A stretch of DNA of 64,000 nt from Tenodera sinensis (GCA_030765045.1 CM060967.1:171999251-172063250); one strand, 5' to 3'. Counted from the first letter of the stretch, positions 11,330 through 24,150 are shown. The notes: generated from the letters alone by a model not told the origin. Program-made: numbers and translations.

Positions 11330-12095
11330 ATTATTTTCTCCACTGCGTATACTAATTAGAGGAAATTTAGAAAAAGGTCCGTGTGTGTGTCTGTGGACAG
11401 CATAACTCAAAAACGAAAAGTCGGTTAAAAACCAAAGTTGGTATTTAAGTTTAATGTCTTTCAAGGATGCGACACGAAGATTTTGAAGAAAATTGTTCCA
11501 CTCTAAACTATCCTTTACATGGAAAGCTTTTCGAAAATTTTGATTTTCTTGAAAATGGCTCTGCCTATTTTGATTAAAATGTGATTTGTTTGCGATATTT
11601 TTATGAGAAATGAAATGTATATCTTGAATTTTCTGGCTATAACTCATGTAATCGTATTTACTCTGGACGACTTTTGCATAACTGGTAAACTGTTAAAGAT
11701 AGACCAAATTATACTGCACAAAAAATGTAGATCTTGCTAAAATACACAATTTATGTCTCAATAAATTTTCTTGTAGGGTGAACCATTTCGGAGATATTCC
11801 TTGTTATGTTTGTGAGCTTCGGAAAACTTAAAACTTTCTTGAAATGGAACATCGTTGTTCATTTTTTGATATGTTAAGCGTGCAAAGGAAACGGGATCTC
11901 AAAGCTTTAACACATTTGATTATCGCACAAAGCCTACTGTGTTCTAGTATTCCCCTTGCACCTACAAGGAAATAAGCAATAAGATAATTTGTACAAATGT
12001 TTATCTCAACTAACACGAAGAAGATATAGGAATAAGAGTTTGTAAGAATGGTTAGTACAAGAGTAGAGAAAGACATGTGAGCACAACACATTACA
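11330..12095 (-). repeat. Family A, nearly complete minus copy
   Basis: About 765 bp and one of the two most complete copies. It begins ATTTTCTCCACTGCGTATAC and ends GTGAGCACAACACATTAC. All internal blocks are present, including AGCATAACTCAAAAACGAAA, TTGAAGAAAATTG, TTGAATTTTCTGGCTATA and CCTTGCACCTACAAGG. No open frame of useful length lies in it, so it looks non-autonomous. Confidence 0.9.
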
Positions 12096-12409
12096 TTTTT
12101 TATGTGGTCGAGGTAGAGGTAGAGGTAGACAGCGGAGAGGTCCCCGCAATACTGAAGCAGTATCTACCTTATTATGCTGAAGTATACCTACATCTTCAGA
12201 AATTATTAATGAGTGAATACGCCTGGAGATGTTGCAACACCGCCCCGCCGGGATGTAATTACAGAAACATTGGTTCTACTAATGAGTATCCTGAGGGCAA
12301 ACCTACATGTTTGTGTTGCACAAATGTTTATTATTTCAAAGTTACTGAAAGTGTGTGGGTTTAATAACAGCACATCCATTTTGTGGCAATTTAACGAAAA
12401 GATGTTACA

Positions 12410-12510
12410 TACGTGCTGTACTCACATGACATTCTCTGCACATTCTTGTATATACTGTATTTACCAATGCTTGTTGTGTTCATTTCTTGTAGGTGTAAGG
12501 GGAATATGGT
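12410..12510 (+). repeat. Family A left-end fragment
   Basis: CTGTACTCACATGACATTCT and TTTCTTGTAGGTGTAAGGGG mark the first part of a plus-oriented copy. Confidence 0.7.
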
Positions 12511-12635
12511 TAGCGAAAGGTTACTTAAACCCGGGACATAAAGTATTTGCTATTGTAAGTCGTCCTTGGGGTATTTATCTCTGATGTGAGATTCCCTTGT
12601 GGTCTAGCAGGGAAAGTACGAATCGGCTGGGCAGG

Positions 12636-12712
12636 TTGGCCATGGTAGCTTAGTGGTTAAAAATAGCCGCTCGATAAGCGGTAGATCCTTGGTTCAAATC
12701 CCGGCTATGCCA
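12636..12712 (+). tRNA. tRNA-like sequence (SINE head or tRNA pseudogene)
   Basis: Of the tRNA-like sequences here this has the most complete cloverleaf. The acceptor strands (TGGCCATGG and CTATGCCA) pair except for about one bulge and one mismatch. The A box is TGGTAGCTTAGTGGTTA. An anticodon arm GCCGC-TCGATAA-GCGGT pairs, with GAT in the anticodon position, and the B box is GGTTCAAATCCCGG. Against a working tRNA: base 33 is C where U is nearly invariant, GAT is not the usual nuclear isoleucine anticodon in animals, and the T stem is broken. It is joined directly to a family A right end, so a tRNA-derived retroposon head is the better reading. Confidence 0.4.
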
Positions 12713-12734
12713 TTGAATTTTTCACTCCTAAGTA

Positions 12735-12925
12735 TTCTATTCGACCCAAAATTTCGATGTTGAGATTTCGACGGAAATATATGCTTTGAGGGCCTTTGAA
12801 TCAAGAAAAAAGGTCCGCGCACGCGTGCATGTGTCTGTCGGTCTGTGAACATCATAACTGAAAAATGAAAAGTCGGTTAAAAGCCAAAATTGGCAGCGAG
12901 CGCCGAGGATGCGGACAGGCAAAAC
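12735..12925 (-). repeat. Family A right part, minus orientation
   Basis: GACCCAAAATTTCGATGTTG followed by GGAAATATATGCTTTGAGGG and CATAACTGAAAAATGAAAAG. It starts within about 25 bp of the tRNA-like sequence above. Confidence 0.75.
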
Positions 12926-13829
12926 ACCACGCAGCCGGTTTGTAAACTTTTTGTTCTCCCGGTATAACATGAGTTTTATATCTTACATTCGAGGGAATAA
13001 ACACAAGAGAATATCACGACTGGAAATATCGAGTACGTTAATTCCAATAGTTTGACGTGAAATGCGTTTCAATTCTGTACCAGGATTCGAAATTCATTTA
13101 TTTTATGAAAAGCTCGGCATGTTTAGAAATAATTTGTAAATTGTAAATTTGCTCAGTTAGGATTAACGTAGGCACCCATCGGCCTATATTTGAAAACAAA
13201 ATGTAATCGAGCGTGAAGATACGTAGGTAATATTAAAAGGTTTGTTTAGATTGGTTCACAGGAACCGGCAGCCCGGGGCTCACGCGGTGCGGAAGCATTT
13301 CGTAAGCCGATTGGGGATTACTCTGTAATTCGTTATGCTTAATAAAAGTCTCCCCGAGGGCACAACAGTGCAGCCGTGACGTCATCTGCAGCTTGTCTAA
13401 GGCAGAAAATATACTCGGAAATTAGCGTTTGAAATGTTACCTCTTGAAAGTTTAAAAACTCTATGGTGTTACATTCACTCGACTTTCTCTTCTCATTCTT
13501 CAACAAACTATTCTTGTAAAGTGTTATTTTTATTTTTCCACCTACTTCGTCTTAATCGATATGAGATGCTTTTATTATAGGGGACACAGCTTAATTATCG
13601 GCAATTCCCAAGAATTCAATATGGCCGACATTACACTAAACTGTAGTAGACATTTCACCAAAAAGCAGTATTGCCAACCTACACGATAGAAGCATTATTT
13701 CTAACCTCAAATATGACAGGGTTAAAGTAACATGCCTAAACATGGTTACCACATAGCACATGATGAACCTACAATAACACGTTTGGATAAAATCACTCCC
13801 GAACGCTAAATATCGTAATATATATTTAA
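12926..13829. other. Unannotated stretch
   Basis: No coding, RNA or repeat signal that I can support. A locally GC-richer portion lies around 13260-13400 without gene features. Confidence 0.5.
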
Positions 13830-13910
13830 TGCACAACTGCAAATGTTTATCTCAACTAAGATGAAGAAGAAGTCTGTAAGGATGGGTAGCACAAGAGTAG
13901 AGAAAGTCTT
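13830..13910 (-). repeat. Family A left-end fragment, minus
   Basis: GCAAATGTTTATCTCAACTA and ACAAGAGTAGAGAAAGTC are the terminal blocks. The very tip is missing. Confidence 0.7.
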
Positions 13911-14361
13911 ATTTAAATGTGCTGCCATGACGTGAAATCTGCACACTCTAAGCAACAGAGAAACGGGATAAATTGAGTGGAGCAAGCACGCTGACTGTAG
14001 GAAAGAGGCCATCATCAGTGGATCTGAGACGAATACGGAAGAAGGTAAATATTCAAACCATGTATCTCGAATTTTACAAATCAGCCAGCCAGAAAAGACG
14101 CTAACAATAGTTGAGCTAACGAGGGGGGGGGGGGGTCTTTATTTACTGGTTCCACGCGAAAGGGGAAACCAAAGTACGGGCAAAGCTACTTCATGTGTGT
14201 TTCCAAGAGCAATTGACCAGAAAATGCGAGCAGTCATGTTGCGAAATTACGGCGTTAAGGTAGGACCAAATATATGGTGCTTCGTGACGGACATTGCCGA
14301 GTAGTACTTGCTGCTGGCCAGGTGCGGTCTGCAACACATCCAACTAACCTAAGTAAAAGCG

Positions 14362-14850
<489 letters not shown>

Positions 14851-14851
14851 A

Positions 14852-15024
14852 TCTGATGTGTTGTAGTCACATGACTTTCTGTAGTCTTGTACTAACTATT
14901 CCTGTTAGTCGTTTGCAGAAACTATAGCTACTTTTCTTGTAGGTACAAGGGGAATATAGCAATAGAGTAGGCTTGAGCGATAGTCGTAGGTATCTTTTAA
15001 AGGTTTGAGATTCCGTTCTCGGAA
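14852..15024 (+). repeat. Family A left half, head-to-tail with previous copy
   Basis: CTGATGTGTTGTAGTCACAT begins immediately after the previous copy's TTTTTCTAAAAAT block. TAGGTACAAGGGGAATATAG and AGATTCCGTTCTCGG follow. Confidence 0.8.
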
Positions 15025-15382
15025 CTTCAGACTTCAGTCCTTGGTATGAATACGGTAAACAGTAAACTTTTCTTGTGCTCAAACCGTTATGTCATTTACT
15101 ACTCCTTAATCAGTTTAACAATCGTGTCCTAATGGTTTTTACCACGCAGCAGAAATTAACCAAATTAGTTGTCTGTAAAGTAGTTCAGTTCATCAGAAGC
15201 TATTCCCAAAAAGTTTGCTGAGAATAATTATGTGGAATAGGGGTTGGGTGGGGAAGGGTGGGGGGTTAGGCAGTTAGGAGGGGAGGATTATCACTGTCAT
15301 ACGCAGGACGGCCGTGACGGATGACCCGCTATCACGAAGTGTTACGTGCTAAGCTACCCTAAACTCCGCTTGCCAATAAATT

Positions 15383-15418
15383 ACACTCGGGGCGGGCGGG
15401 CGGGGGGGCGGGCGGGTT
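15383..15418 (+). repeat. G-rich tract, quadruplex-prone
   Basis: GGGGCGGGCGGGCGGGGGGG and GGGCGGG give more than four closely spaced G runs. The rest of 15025-15670 shows nothing recognisable. Confidence 0.55.
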
Positions 15419-15674
15419 TCATGCCTTGCCTCTTGTTGTGCACTTTTTTATGCTTTGTTTTCTTATGTTTTATTTTAAATACACGCACACTAACATTCAC
15501 ACCAGTTGCAATGAATAAGCTAAACGGCGACCCAGTTTACTCCACAGGGAAAGCGATACGTATGTATACAGAATGTTCTAGATAATGGTAAAACCTTATT
15601 GTATTCTTGGAGAACAAATTGGTTTGTTCTGCGTCTTAAGCAATTTTACATACCTACAGGCTGGAAGTTACATT

Positions 15675-15775
15675 ACTGCTAATTTCCTTACAGCTACAAG
15701 GGGAATATGGGAATACAGTAGGCTTTGAGCAATGGTCAAATGTTTTAAAGCTTTCAAATTCCGTTCTCTTTGAAT
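15675..15775 (+). repeat. Family A internal fragment
   Basis: TTCCTTACAGCTACAAGGGG, GAATACAGTAGGCTTTGAGC and AAATTCCGTTCTCTTTG appear in family order, with neither end present. 15776-16338 has no other recognised feature. Confidence 0.75.
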
Positions 15776-16338
15776 AGACTGGGAAAAAACTCAGGTGCTT
15801 GTTGGAAATATCGACTTATGTAAACCGCGCGTAGGACATAGACATATTGTTCTCCTAATGCGCTCAATTATTTTTCCTTACTGTACCAAATTTAAGTATA
15901 TAGTCTAAGATCTACGAATATTGTCATGTCAAGTTGAAATGCTCGAGATATTTTCGGAAGAATACGATTAAATATGGACACATTACGGAAATAGAGAACA
16001 AACTTGAATGTAGCAGCCCTAGTGTGTTACGTACGTAGTTATTGACTCAATAGAGGCAAATAGTGTGCTTATAGCTCTCAAAGGTTGTAATTCTCAAGTG
16101 CGTCCACGCCCATATTAAGCGCCGGAGTGGCTCTAAGCACTTTGTACCTCTTCGTCCCACAAGGACTCTCCACCAGGTCCTCATTATGTCAGCAATGAAA
16201 TTCTCTCTGCGGCATTCATCTACTGTTTATCACACATAACGTACATAAAGAGACTATCAGGTGCATTCACTGTTTCTTCTTTAAGCTCTCTTAGAAGCAA
16301 TAAAAAACGACCGCTTTGTTGGTGTCGGGGGTTCTATG

Positions 16339-16580
16339 CTATCGCGTACTCAGTTGTAAATTCCTGGACTGTTTCGTATTTGAATACCTTCTCTTAAAGC
16401 TGTCAATATCCGGTAAAAGAGCAGCATAAACCAAGGACTTCAAATGTCCCCAGATGAAAAATACATTGGATTCAGATGAGGAGATCGAGTAGGCCATGAA
16501 GTGAACCCTCTTGACCAACCTAGCTATGCATAAATTAACACTGATTGACAACTGCATGCCCTTAATCAAAAAATTAAAAG
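16339..16580 (-). pseudogene. Mariner/Tc1-type transposase C-terminal relic
   Basis: Such transposases cut and paste a DNA transposon through an RNase-H-fold catalytic core. One minus-strand frame reads SWPTRSPHLNP (about 16460-16497), and after a one-base shift the next frame reads FFIWGHLKSLVYAALLPD. Together these match the conserved block before and after the third catalytic residue, usually WPPRSPDLxPxDFFLWGxLK. The aspartate expected after LNP is not preserved at the frame break. Only the C-terminal quarter is present, with one or more frameshifts and no terminal repeats found. The match is from remembered family motifs. The frame closes at a TAG near 16339. Confidence 0.6.
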
Positions 16581-16915
16581 CCAATTTAAAAAATTCAAAC
16601 TATGAATAGATCACAAACATGCACATTTTTTATTTCTTTGCCGCTGCCTACTATTGCATTCCACCAACCCCGTCATAAAAATCCACATCGACATTTCATT
16701 AAAAATATGTGCTTTGAGGACTGCTTAATCTGTAACAAAAGGATCTTCAGAAGAAGGTTCATGTGTGTCAACTTATCAAAATACTAAATACTATTTTTTA
16801 ATATTTAACGTATCTTTAATATGGTGGATTATATCAGAGGATGAATGGACGAAATACTCAAATGAGCTATGATACTCATAAAGGTTAAGTTACTCCACTT
16901 CTGTATTGTCAGCAT

Positions 16916-17101
<186 letters not shown>

Positions 17102-17104
<3 letters not shown>

Positions 17105-18184
17105 CGTATTCGGATAAGTTACCTTAATGGGGATCTGTGGATTATGAATACCATGTATACGTTAAGTTTAGTACCTTCCAAACATGGGACATGATTTTTA
17201 GGAAGATCCCACAAGCCAAACGCTCATTGCTATGGAAAAGTAATTATTTCTTCATTTATCCTAAATTAACTGTAACCATTTTCAGTAAAACCGCATACAT
17301 TGAAGATATTTGCATGGGAGAGAAACTGTACTTCTTTAATTTTCTGGAAATAGCCTGTGAAGTTCTGTTCATTCGTCTAATTGGTAAATCGTAAGAAAGA
17401 GCGAAATTCTTACCGCACATAAAATGTTGATTTCTTAAAAACGAACTTTAGAGTTTGCCATTCCCAAGATATTCCCTGTTATCAGATTAAAATTTGAAAT
17501 AGTTATACTTTCGTCAACTAGGAAATCGTTATTTTCTTTTTCCTTTCAATTGTTTCTCAAGATATTTTGGGCAGTGATATAGATCATTCGTTGTGCTTGG
17601 TCGTTGCTCAGGATCTTAGTTGTCATCTACGACGTATTCCGCCGAAAATTATACATCGATCTGTACCGCGCCCAGGCTAAACAATAAGAGTCGTCAAGCT
17701 CTCCAAGTGATGCTAAGGCGTGGCAAAGTAAGCGCCGTTAATATCGATAATATATAAAATCCTGTCGTTCCAACGTTTGGAGTATATCTGCTGCTTGTTC
17801 AAGAAATGTTTTAAATTTGAAATACGACGAATGAAGAAACCGATACAAAGTTCAGCATTTAACAACTTACTTTTAAACTTCTAAGTATCGCTTCGTTTGT
17901 TGCAAACAGCTTGTGCCGACAATGAAATGAATTATTTCTGAAAAGGTAAAGAGTTCACATAAAACGTGTAGAAGTTACATAAAATAACGATACTGTGTAG
18001 AAAAAGCCATGTTCCGTATCAGATTTTTAAACTCTGTGTACAAAATGTCTATTACATCCATTGCATTTTTTATCTTTTTTTACCATTTCCGTAATTTGAT
18101 TACATCAGTGTGACCTTTGACTGAGCAGATCACGCAAGGAGGGACTTGCGTGACGGCGTATAAACGCGGATATACCTAATCATA
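17102..18184. other. Unannotated stretch with weak A-like segment
   Basis: A weak family A-like middle segment lies at 17455-17520 (CCAAGATATTCCCTGTTATC, TTTCGTCAACTAGG). A 9-bp inverted repeat TCACGCAAG/CTTGCGTGA (18129-18152) has a short loop. Nothing else is recognised. Confidence 0.4.
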
Positions 18185-18345
18185 CTGAGCTGTGGTTGAG
18201 GTTTCAGGTTCGAACTCCGCCATAGGCAGTGGCGTTTATATGTTCTTAAACTATTATTTGGTTAATGAAATCATCTCGTATGCAGGCTTTTACCATGGTA
18301 ACTGAGTATCCGCAGTTCAAATCCCAGCGATGGCATTGCATCTTT
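18185..18345 (+). mobile_element. Two SINE-like B-box fragments
   Basis: CAGGTTCGAACTCC near 18207-18220 and CAGTTCAAATCCCAGCGATG near 18312-18331 both fit T-arm/B-box patterns. The second resembles the end of the tRNA-like sequence at 12636-12712 and likewise sits just before a minus-oriented family A right end. Confidence 0.4.
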
Positions 18346-18364
18346 ACCTTCTGTACTACGTTTA

Positions 18365-18757
18365 GTAAAGTAGGGGAAGTATCGTATTTCACCCTAAAAT
18401 TCTATGTCGAGATTTCACCGAAGATATATGTTTTGAGACCCCTTGGGAAAAAAAAAAAAAAAAAAGCATTTTTAGAAAAATATCCATTGTTTGTCAGTCT
18501 GTGGACAGCATAACTCAAAAACGAAAAGTCGGTTAAAAACCAAAGTTGGTATTTAAGTTTAATGTCTTTCAAGGATGCTATACGAAGATTTTGAAGAAAA
18601 TTGCTCCACCCTAAACTACCCTTTACATGAAACATTTTTCGACTTTTTGATTTTTTTGAAAAAAGCTCTAACGATTTTTTTTAAGATTTATGAGAAATGA
18701 AATGTACGTATATCTTGAATTTTCTGGCTATAGTCTATGTAGTCTTGTTTTCTCTGG
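18365..18757 (-). repeat. Family A right half, minus
   Basis: It runs from TATGTCGAGATTTCACCGAA to TTTTGAATTTTCTGGCTATA-like sequence and stops at TTTTCTCTGGA, inside the block that elsewhere continues TGACTTTTGCATAACTGG. A poly-A run of about 19 (18450-18465 region) lies inside. The break is where the next SINE starts. Confidence 0.85.
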
Positions 18758-19045
18758 ATACAGTGGTAACGCGCCTGCCTCTGGGGCGGAGGACCTGGGT
18801 TCGATCCCTGGTACCCTCATGGGGATTTTTCCCCCTGGGATGTCTAGCACAAGGTGTACTCGGCCTCGTTAGGTTCTTGAGGAGTTGAGAAGACCGTATA
18901 ACCGGCCGGAAGGGATCTGGGCCCTGACCACGTTCCACATCTAGTAGTACACCCCAGTCATGACGCCGTAGTGGGGGGCGCAGCGGCCGAGCGGTAGGGC
19001 TTGGCCCAAATGAGCAGTTGAGGCAGTTGAGCCACTTCGAAATGA
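18758..19045 (+). mobile_element. tRNA-derived SINE, type 2, inserted in family A
   Basis: An A box (CAGTGGTAACGCGCCTGCCTC, first 19 bases diagnostic) and a strong B box GGGTTCGATCCCTGG (18797-18811) are followed by a body of about 200 bp. A second A-box-like CAGCGGCCGAGCGGTAGG lies at 18978-18995, recalling the head of the type 1 SINE. The family A host does not resume clearly after it, so the 3' boundary is uncertain. Confidence 0.65.
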
Positions 19046-20591
19046 AGCTACGGTGGAAGCGCGTATCACACATTGAGCCGTATGCATAAAATGTAATATT
19101 ACTTTTTGATTTACCCGCAATAAAAGCTAGAAGGAATAATATGTACTTCATTTCGCATACATAAATATTATCTTAATGCTAAGAAGTCTATACTTCAATG
19201 TCATATTTCGATAAATACTCTATTTCCTAGTAATCGGACGATTCCGCTCTTATTCGGTCATTCTCGTCACGGCGTTGGTCATTCTAATACGAGACAGATT
19301 ATAGAAGGTCGCTAACTTCATTTGGAAAATTTAGTATTAACATAACTTGAATATGTAAAATCTATAAAATGTCTGTGGAATTTGAAATGCAAGGATACCA
19401 AATACAGTGCGTAAATTTACTGAATTAACCATTTCACATTCCGTTTATTGAAGCGATATAACGTTTCCTCGGCCAAACTTAAAGAAATGCAGCAGTTTTG
19501 CTATATTATGGACATCTGCTGAACAAGTGAAGCCTACGGAAAGGTATAGGTATTATTGTTTTCGGAACAAATTCTTTTCCTACGTTTTATGCAAGATAAT
19601 CATAGTTCATTCTAAAGGTAGAAGTGTAACCTATGCACGGGCTACTACATCGACAACTTCCTAGGAGAGAAAACTTAGGTATGTACCTGTGGTATACATA
19701 TACTGAGCTTCTTACGCATGCTGACTATAGTATTTTGTTCCAAAACTGTAGGAAAAGAGTTTACTAAGATTTCCTGTATCTCTAGTTAGAACAACACATA
19801 ATATAAGTGGAACATACTTTAACGTACATCGTAAAAAAACAACGATTTGTTAGATCTTAGTAGAGTAAGCAGTCATACCAACAGCATTCTTCAAATATAG
19901 CCACATATCTGGCTCAATGCCTCAATGATTTCCTTACCAATTATCCGGATCTCTAAGAAGTTTCTAGAAAAACAATGTACAGGAAATGACAAAATGAAAT
20001 GATGTACTGTTTTACTTTTTTCTTTAGTTCGTTAACGTGCGGTAGGTATTCCTTTGAATGTGCGAAATCAGCGGTCAAAAGGAATGTTGGGAAATAAGCA
20101 GTCAGAGAGACTGGTTTAGATTCAATGACACATGAGCGATGAACAAGATTACGTCAGCTGAGGAGGTTAACTAATGTACCCTTGGCGATGCTTGAAGCTG
20201 TTCCCGTACGTACGGGATCATAATCTAGAAGAACCTAACCTCTCGGCCTAACAATAGAGTTCAGTATGTATGCCTTTCCAATGTGAATAATATTGGTGCG
20301 AAAATGAGCCGGCTGAGTTTTGCTGCGATGAAGTGTATAGTACCTCATTCACTTCCTTCGCCATCTTTCATGGTCGCACCGCTATAGACGGTGTGGGGAG
20401 TGTGATGGAGAATGTGCTTTGAGAGACGCACAGGAAAGGGTGAACAATTCGTGATACACAACCATTCCAGCACATTTTCGCCAGATACACCACCCCAACT
20501 TGGCCAGGATAGCTGATAACTTCGTGGTTTGAACGTAGAACATGAACAATGCGAGTCTGAGACGCTACGGTCTGAAAGTACGAGGAGCACC
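19046..20591. other. Unannotated 1.5-kb stretch
   Basis: No long open frame, repeat copy, microsatellite or RNA gene recognised on either strand. It may be unique host DNA. Confidence 0.5.
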
Positions 20592-20918
20592 CTGAACATT
20601 TTTAGAATGCATTTGCAGTATCACATTTTATATCAACAGTTAGACATGAGAGAACTTTGTTGTCCATGGATTCCACATAAACTGATTTTCGATCAAAAAC
20701 AACGCATTAAATGGTGCAGAAAATCATTTGGAAATTTCCAAGGCGGCTTACCTGAAATTTGGTTTGAAATATCGTTATTGCTGATGAATCTTGGATTTAT
20801 TTTTAGGATCCTGAAAAGAAAATTCAGTCGGTTCCATGGGTTTACAGAAGTCCGACGAATTCAGAGTGCTAGTAAAGTGGTTGCTAGTCTGCTTTTTTCC
20901 CCTATAACGGTACCATAG
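20592..20918 (+). pseudogene. Mariner-type transposase relic (middle part)
   Basis: A mariner transposase catalyses cut-and-paste transposition at TA sites. From 20592 the plus frame reads NIFRMHLQYHILYQQLDM followed by RELCCPWIPHKLIFDQKQR and IKWCRKSFGNF. This matches the linker before the catalytic core, typically RKLCARWIPHxLTxxQKxxR. The frame then shifts by two, giving ADESWIYF, whose first aspartate (20783-20785) fits the first catalytic position. A TAG interrupts that frame, which continues SVPWVYRSPTNSEC. A second shift returns to the first frame at ASKVVASLLFSP. The N-terminal HTH region and the DxxxD end are not seen. It is clearly dead, with at least two frameshifts and one stop. 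The family call rests on remembered motifs but several fall in the right order. Confidence 0.75.
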
Positions 20919-21109
20919 ACAGATTAGCACTCAAATGTCTGTTTACTGCAAAATATGTTGCAACTATACGGAAAAAGAAAAATAATGACAACGCATCGTC
21001 ACATGCAGCAACACTAACATCTCAGTATCTGTATTCCCTAAAGGTCAGCACCTGCTATTGCTTTCTCTGCTACGTATCATAAGTAGGGTAACTATTAGGT
21101 ATACAGCAC

Positions 21110-21260
21110 CCAAAAATATTAAAATATTTGGCAATCGCTCAAAGCCTACTTGCACCTACAAGAAAATTAGCAATATTATTATTTGTAAGGACGTTTATCT
21201 TTATTTTGTAAGAATAGTGTGTACAAGAGTATAGAAAGTCATGTGAGTGCAATACGTGAG
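21110..21260 (-). repeat. Family A left end, minus
   Basis: CAATCGCTCAAAGCCTACTT, TTGCACCTACAAGAAAATTA and GAAAGTCATGTGAGTGCAAT appear in order. 20919-21109 and 21261-21840 hold no recognised feature. Confidence 0.8.
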
Positions 21261-22044
21261 AGTTTTTTAAAAAATTAAAGATACTTCTGAAAGTAATCCT
21301 TTATTTTTGTTTGCAAAAGTTAAAGACAGAATGCGTGGAATCAGTTTTTGCTCATATGAAGCCGTGGTAGTGTTGGAGATCTGTGTGCCTCAAACTCGCG
21401 TTCAGCGTGCACATTGCTTTTGGAAGAAGAATGGCTTCCTGTAGGCTAAAAATTGATTTGGTGTGGTTGCAGCACTTTTCACTTTCCTCGCTTGTCGCCT
21501 GTCGCCTGGCACCAGATGATATTGTGGCGCTGAAGATAAAACTGGATCAATTTGGGATGCTTTATTTACCATACGCCACTGAAGGACAAATGATCCAGCG
21601 CGCTGTTATATTGAAGTTTTATTGCTGGAATGAGTGACAGATTATACAACGTGGTAATTCGGAAGCTATGAGAGGCACGGTAGGTAATCGAATTGAAGCG
21701 TTATTCAATTGGTCACACAATAGTCCTCGTGCAGGCCTATCGACGGACGGACGGCCGGCCTTCAGGAAGCTGCTGAAACAATTCATCCATACTTGGCGGG
21801 CGACAATGCTTCAACTCCCATACACTGCACAACATCGATAAACAGAACGACTTTCTCTACTCTGCTTACAAACTCCTATTCCTTTCATGTTAGCCGAGAT
21901 ACGAGATAAACATTTGCAGAAATTATCCCTTTTTTTGTAGGTGCAAGGGAAATATGGAAAAGTCACACAAATAACAAGAAATATCTCCGAAACGGTTCAC
22001 TCCACAAAAATGCATTGTTTTAACGAGATGAACATTTCGTTTTG

Positions 22045-22250
22045 TCGGTCTGAATGGCTCAGTTGGTTAGACGCTTGTCTACTGATCCCTAGGTCGCGGG
22101 TTCAAATCCGGCTCTGACCGATGGTTTTTAAGTGTGCTTATAAACAACAACTCCATATCAACTCCTGCGGGTTGAAATTCCGGCACACCGGCGACGCTGA
22201 TGTGACCCTGACAATTGACAGCGTCATTAAACAACAAAATAATTTTTTCT
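22045..22250 (+). mobile_element. tRNA-derived SINE, type 3, inserted in family A
   Basis: The tRNA-like head has TGAATGGCTCAGTTGGTTAG (A box, 22051-22070) and GCGGGTTCAAATCCGG (B box, 22096-22111). The ends CGGTC and GACCG pair, but no anticodon stem forms, so it is not a functional tRNA. The body has TGCTTATAAACAACAACTCC and CCGGCACACCGGCGACG. Family A sequence lies on both sides. Confidence 0.7.
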
Positions 22251-22490
22251 ACAGTTTGTATGGTAAGATTTGGTCTGTTTCTTACGATTTACCAGCTATG
22301 CAAAAGTCACGAAGTGTAAATACGACTACATAGGCTATAACAAAAAGAATGTAAAATATACATTTTATTTGCCATAAAATATCTCAAACTTAAATACCAG
22401 CTTTGGTTTTTAACAGAGTTTTCGTTTTTAAGTTATGCTGCCCACAGACTGACGACTGACACACACGCGCGCGCGTTCAGGCCTTTTTCT

Positions 22491-22908
<418 letters not shown>

Positions 22909-24075
22909 CGGTATAAGCCTTGTGGCTCGTTCCGACTTCAAGGAAATTGATCGGACCATCTCATTCGTGGCCTGCCTACATTTCTTCTACCTACAGGTTT
23001 ATACTTGTGCACTATTTGTGGTGTACGGTCTTCGGTCATTCTCTGCACATGATCTTGCCATTTTTGCCTGTATGCAATGATTGTTTCATTTAGACTCTGA
23101 ATTTCCAATTCTCTTCTAATATCCTCGTTTCTTTTCTTGTCTATGAGTCTATAACCTGCCACCTGACTCAGAAATTTCATCTCAGCAGCCTCCACTTTCT
23201 TCTGTTGTGAGATAGTCAAGACCCAGTTTTCACACCCATAAAGTAGGGTTGGGATCGCCATTATTTTATACAGTTTTAACAAAGTTTGACGATTACAATT
23301 TTTAAAAGTTCTTTTTATTGTGCCACATATTGTTTGGAATTTGTTTATTTTGTTTTGTATATCTCTAGTGCTGGTATATGACACAATATAGCCAAGATAA
23401 TTAAAATCACTTTGTTGTTGGATGGGTTTATCATTTATGCAAATTTTTGCTCTTAAATGGTTTGTTCCTATAAAAGCCATTATTTTTGTTTTTTCATATG
23501 AAATTTGAAGATTATATTCTCTTGTAATATTATTTAATTCATGTATGGCTCTTTGTAAGTTATCTTCCGTCTCCGCAATTAAAATCTGGTCATCAGTGAA
23601 CAGCAAGTGTCAACATTTCTCCCCTTTATTTTAAAATGTGTTCTGAGCATAGTTTGCCATCGTACAACTGCGTCATTAATATATATTAAATAGGGTAGGT
23701 GACAATGGACACCCCTGTCTTAGTCCTAGATTAATCTCTACTAGGTTATCTTTTTCTATGCATTTCTCCAATTTAAAATTTGTATTTATATACATACTTT
23801 GTACTGTTCTTACTAAATGTTGAGGAAATCCATTTTTAATCATTATTTCCCATAGCAGATTTCTTTTTATTTTATCAAAAACTTTTACATAGTCTGTAAA
23901 AGCTATTAGAGTTGGGAGATTATATTCTCGTCGTTTCTCCATAATCTGTGTTATTGTGAAGATACAATCATTGCAGGAACGCCCTTTTCTAAATCCATTT
24001 TGTGAATCATGCAACTTAGTTTCTGAGATTGGAGCATTTCTTTGTGTTATGATTTTTGCATAGATCTTGTAGATC

Positions 24076-24076
<1 letters not shown>
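22909..24076 (-). pseudogene. 5'-truncated LINE, reverse transcriptase relic
   Basis: Non-LTR retrotransposons copy themselves through an RNA using a reverse transcriptase (RT). Reading down from 24076, the frame gives QNGFRKGRSCNDCIF, FTDYVKVFDKIKRN and GLRQGCPLSPTLFNIY, which are RT blocks 2-4 (the second usually FIDYxKAFDxI). A two-base loss near 23690 and a one-base shift near 23608 break the frame before LLFTDDQ, the catalytic box usually written FADD. The last 220 residues give the thumb region and a C-terminal GRRNVGRPRMRW motif common in RTE-like insect LINEs, then TGA at 22938. A short TGA-repeat tail follows. The endonuclease and RT N-terminus are missing, and an ATT microsatellite occupies the truncation point. 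Clade assignment is tentative. Confidence 0.85.
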
Positions 24077-24145
<69 letters not shown>

Positions 24146-24150
24146 GTATT
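24077..24150 (+). repeat. (ATT)n microsatellite at the LINE truncation point
   Basis: About 23 ATT units, one interrupted by AGT, lie between the truncated LINE and the resumed family A sequence. Confidence 0.95.

Noticed and set aside
18735..19151. 138-residue minus-strand open frame
   Set aside because: It lies across a SINE on its antisense strand, and GC-rich SINE DNA often stays open.
21383..21720. Possible mariner N-terminal domain
   Set aside because: Only a few residues resemble the start of such transposases, with too little for a call and a stop in between.
22051..22125. Functional tRNA gene
   Set aside because: The acceptor ends pair, but no anticodon stem forms and the T stem has a mismatch. 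A SINE body follows directly.
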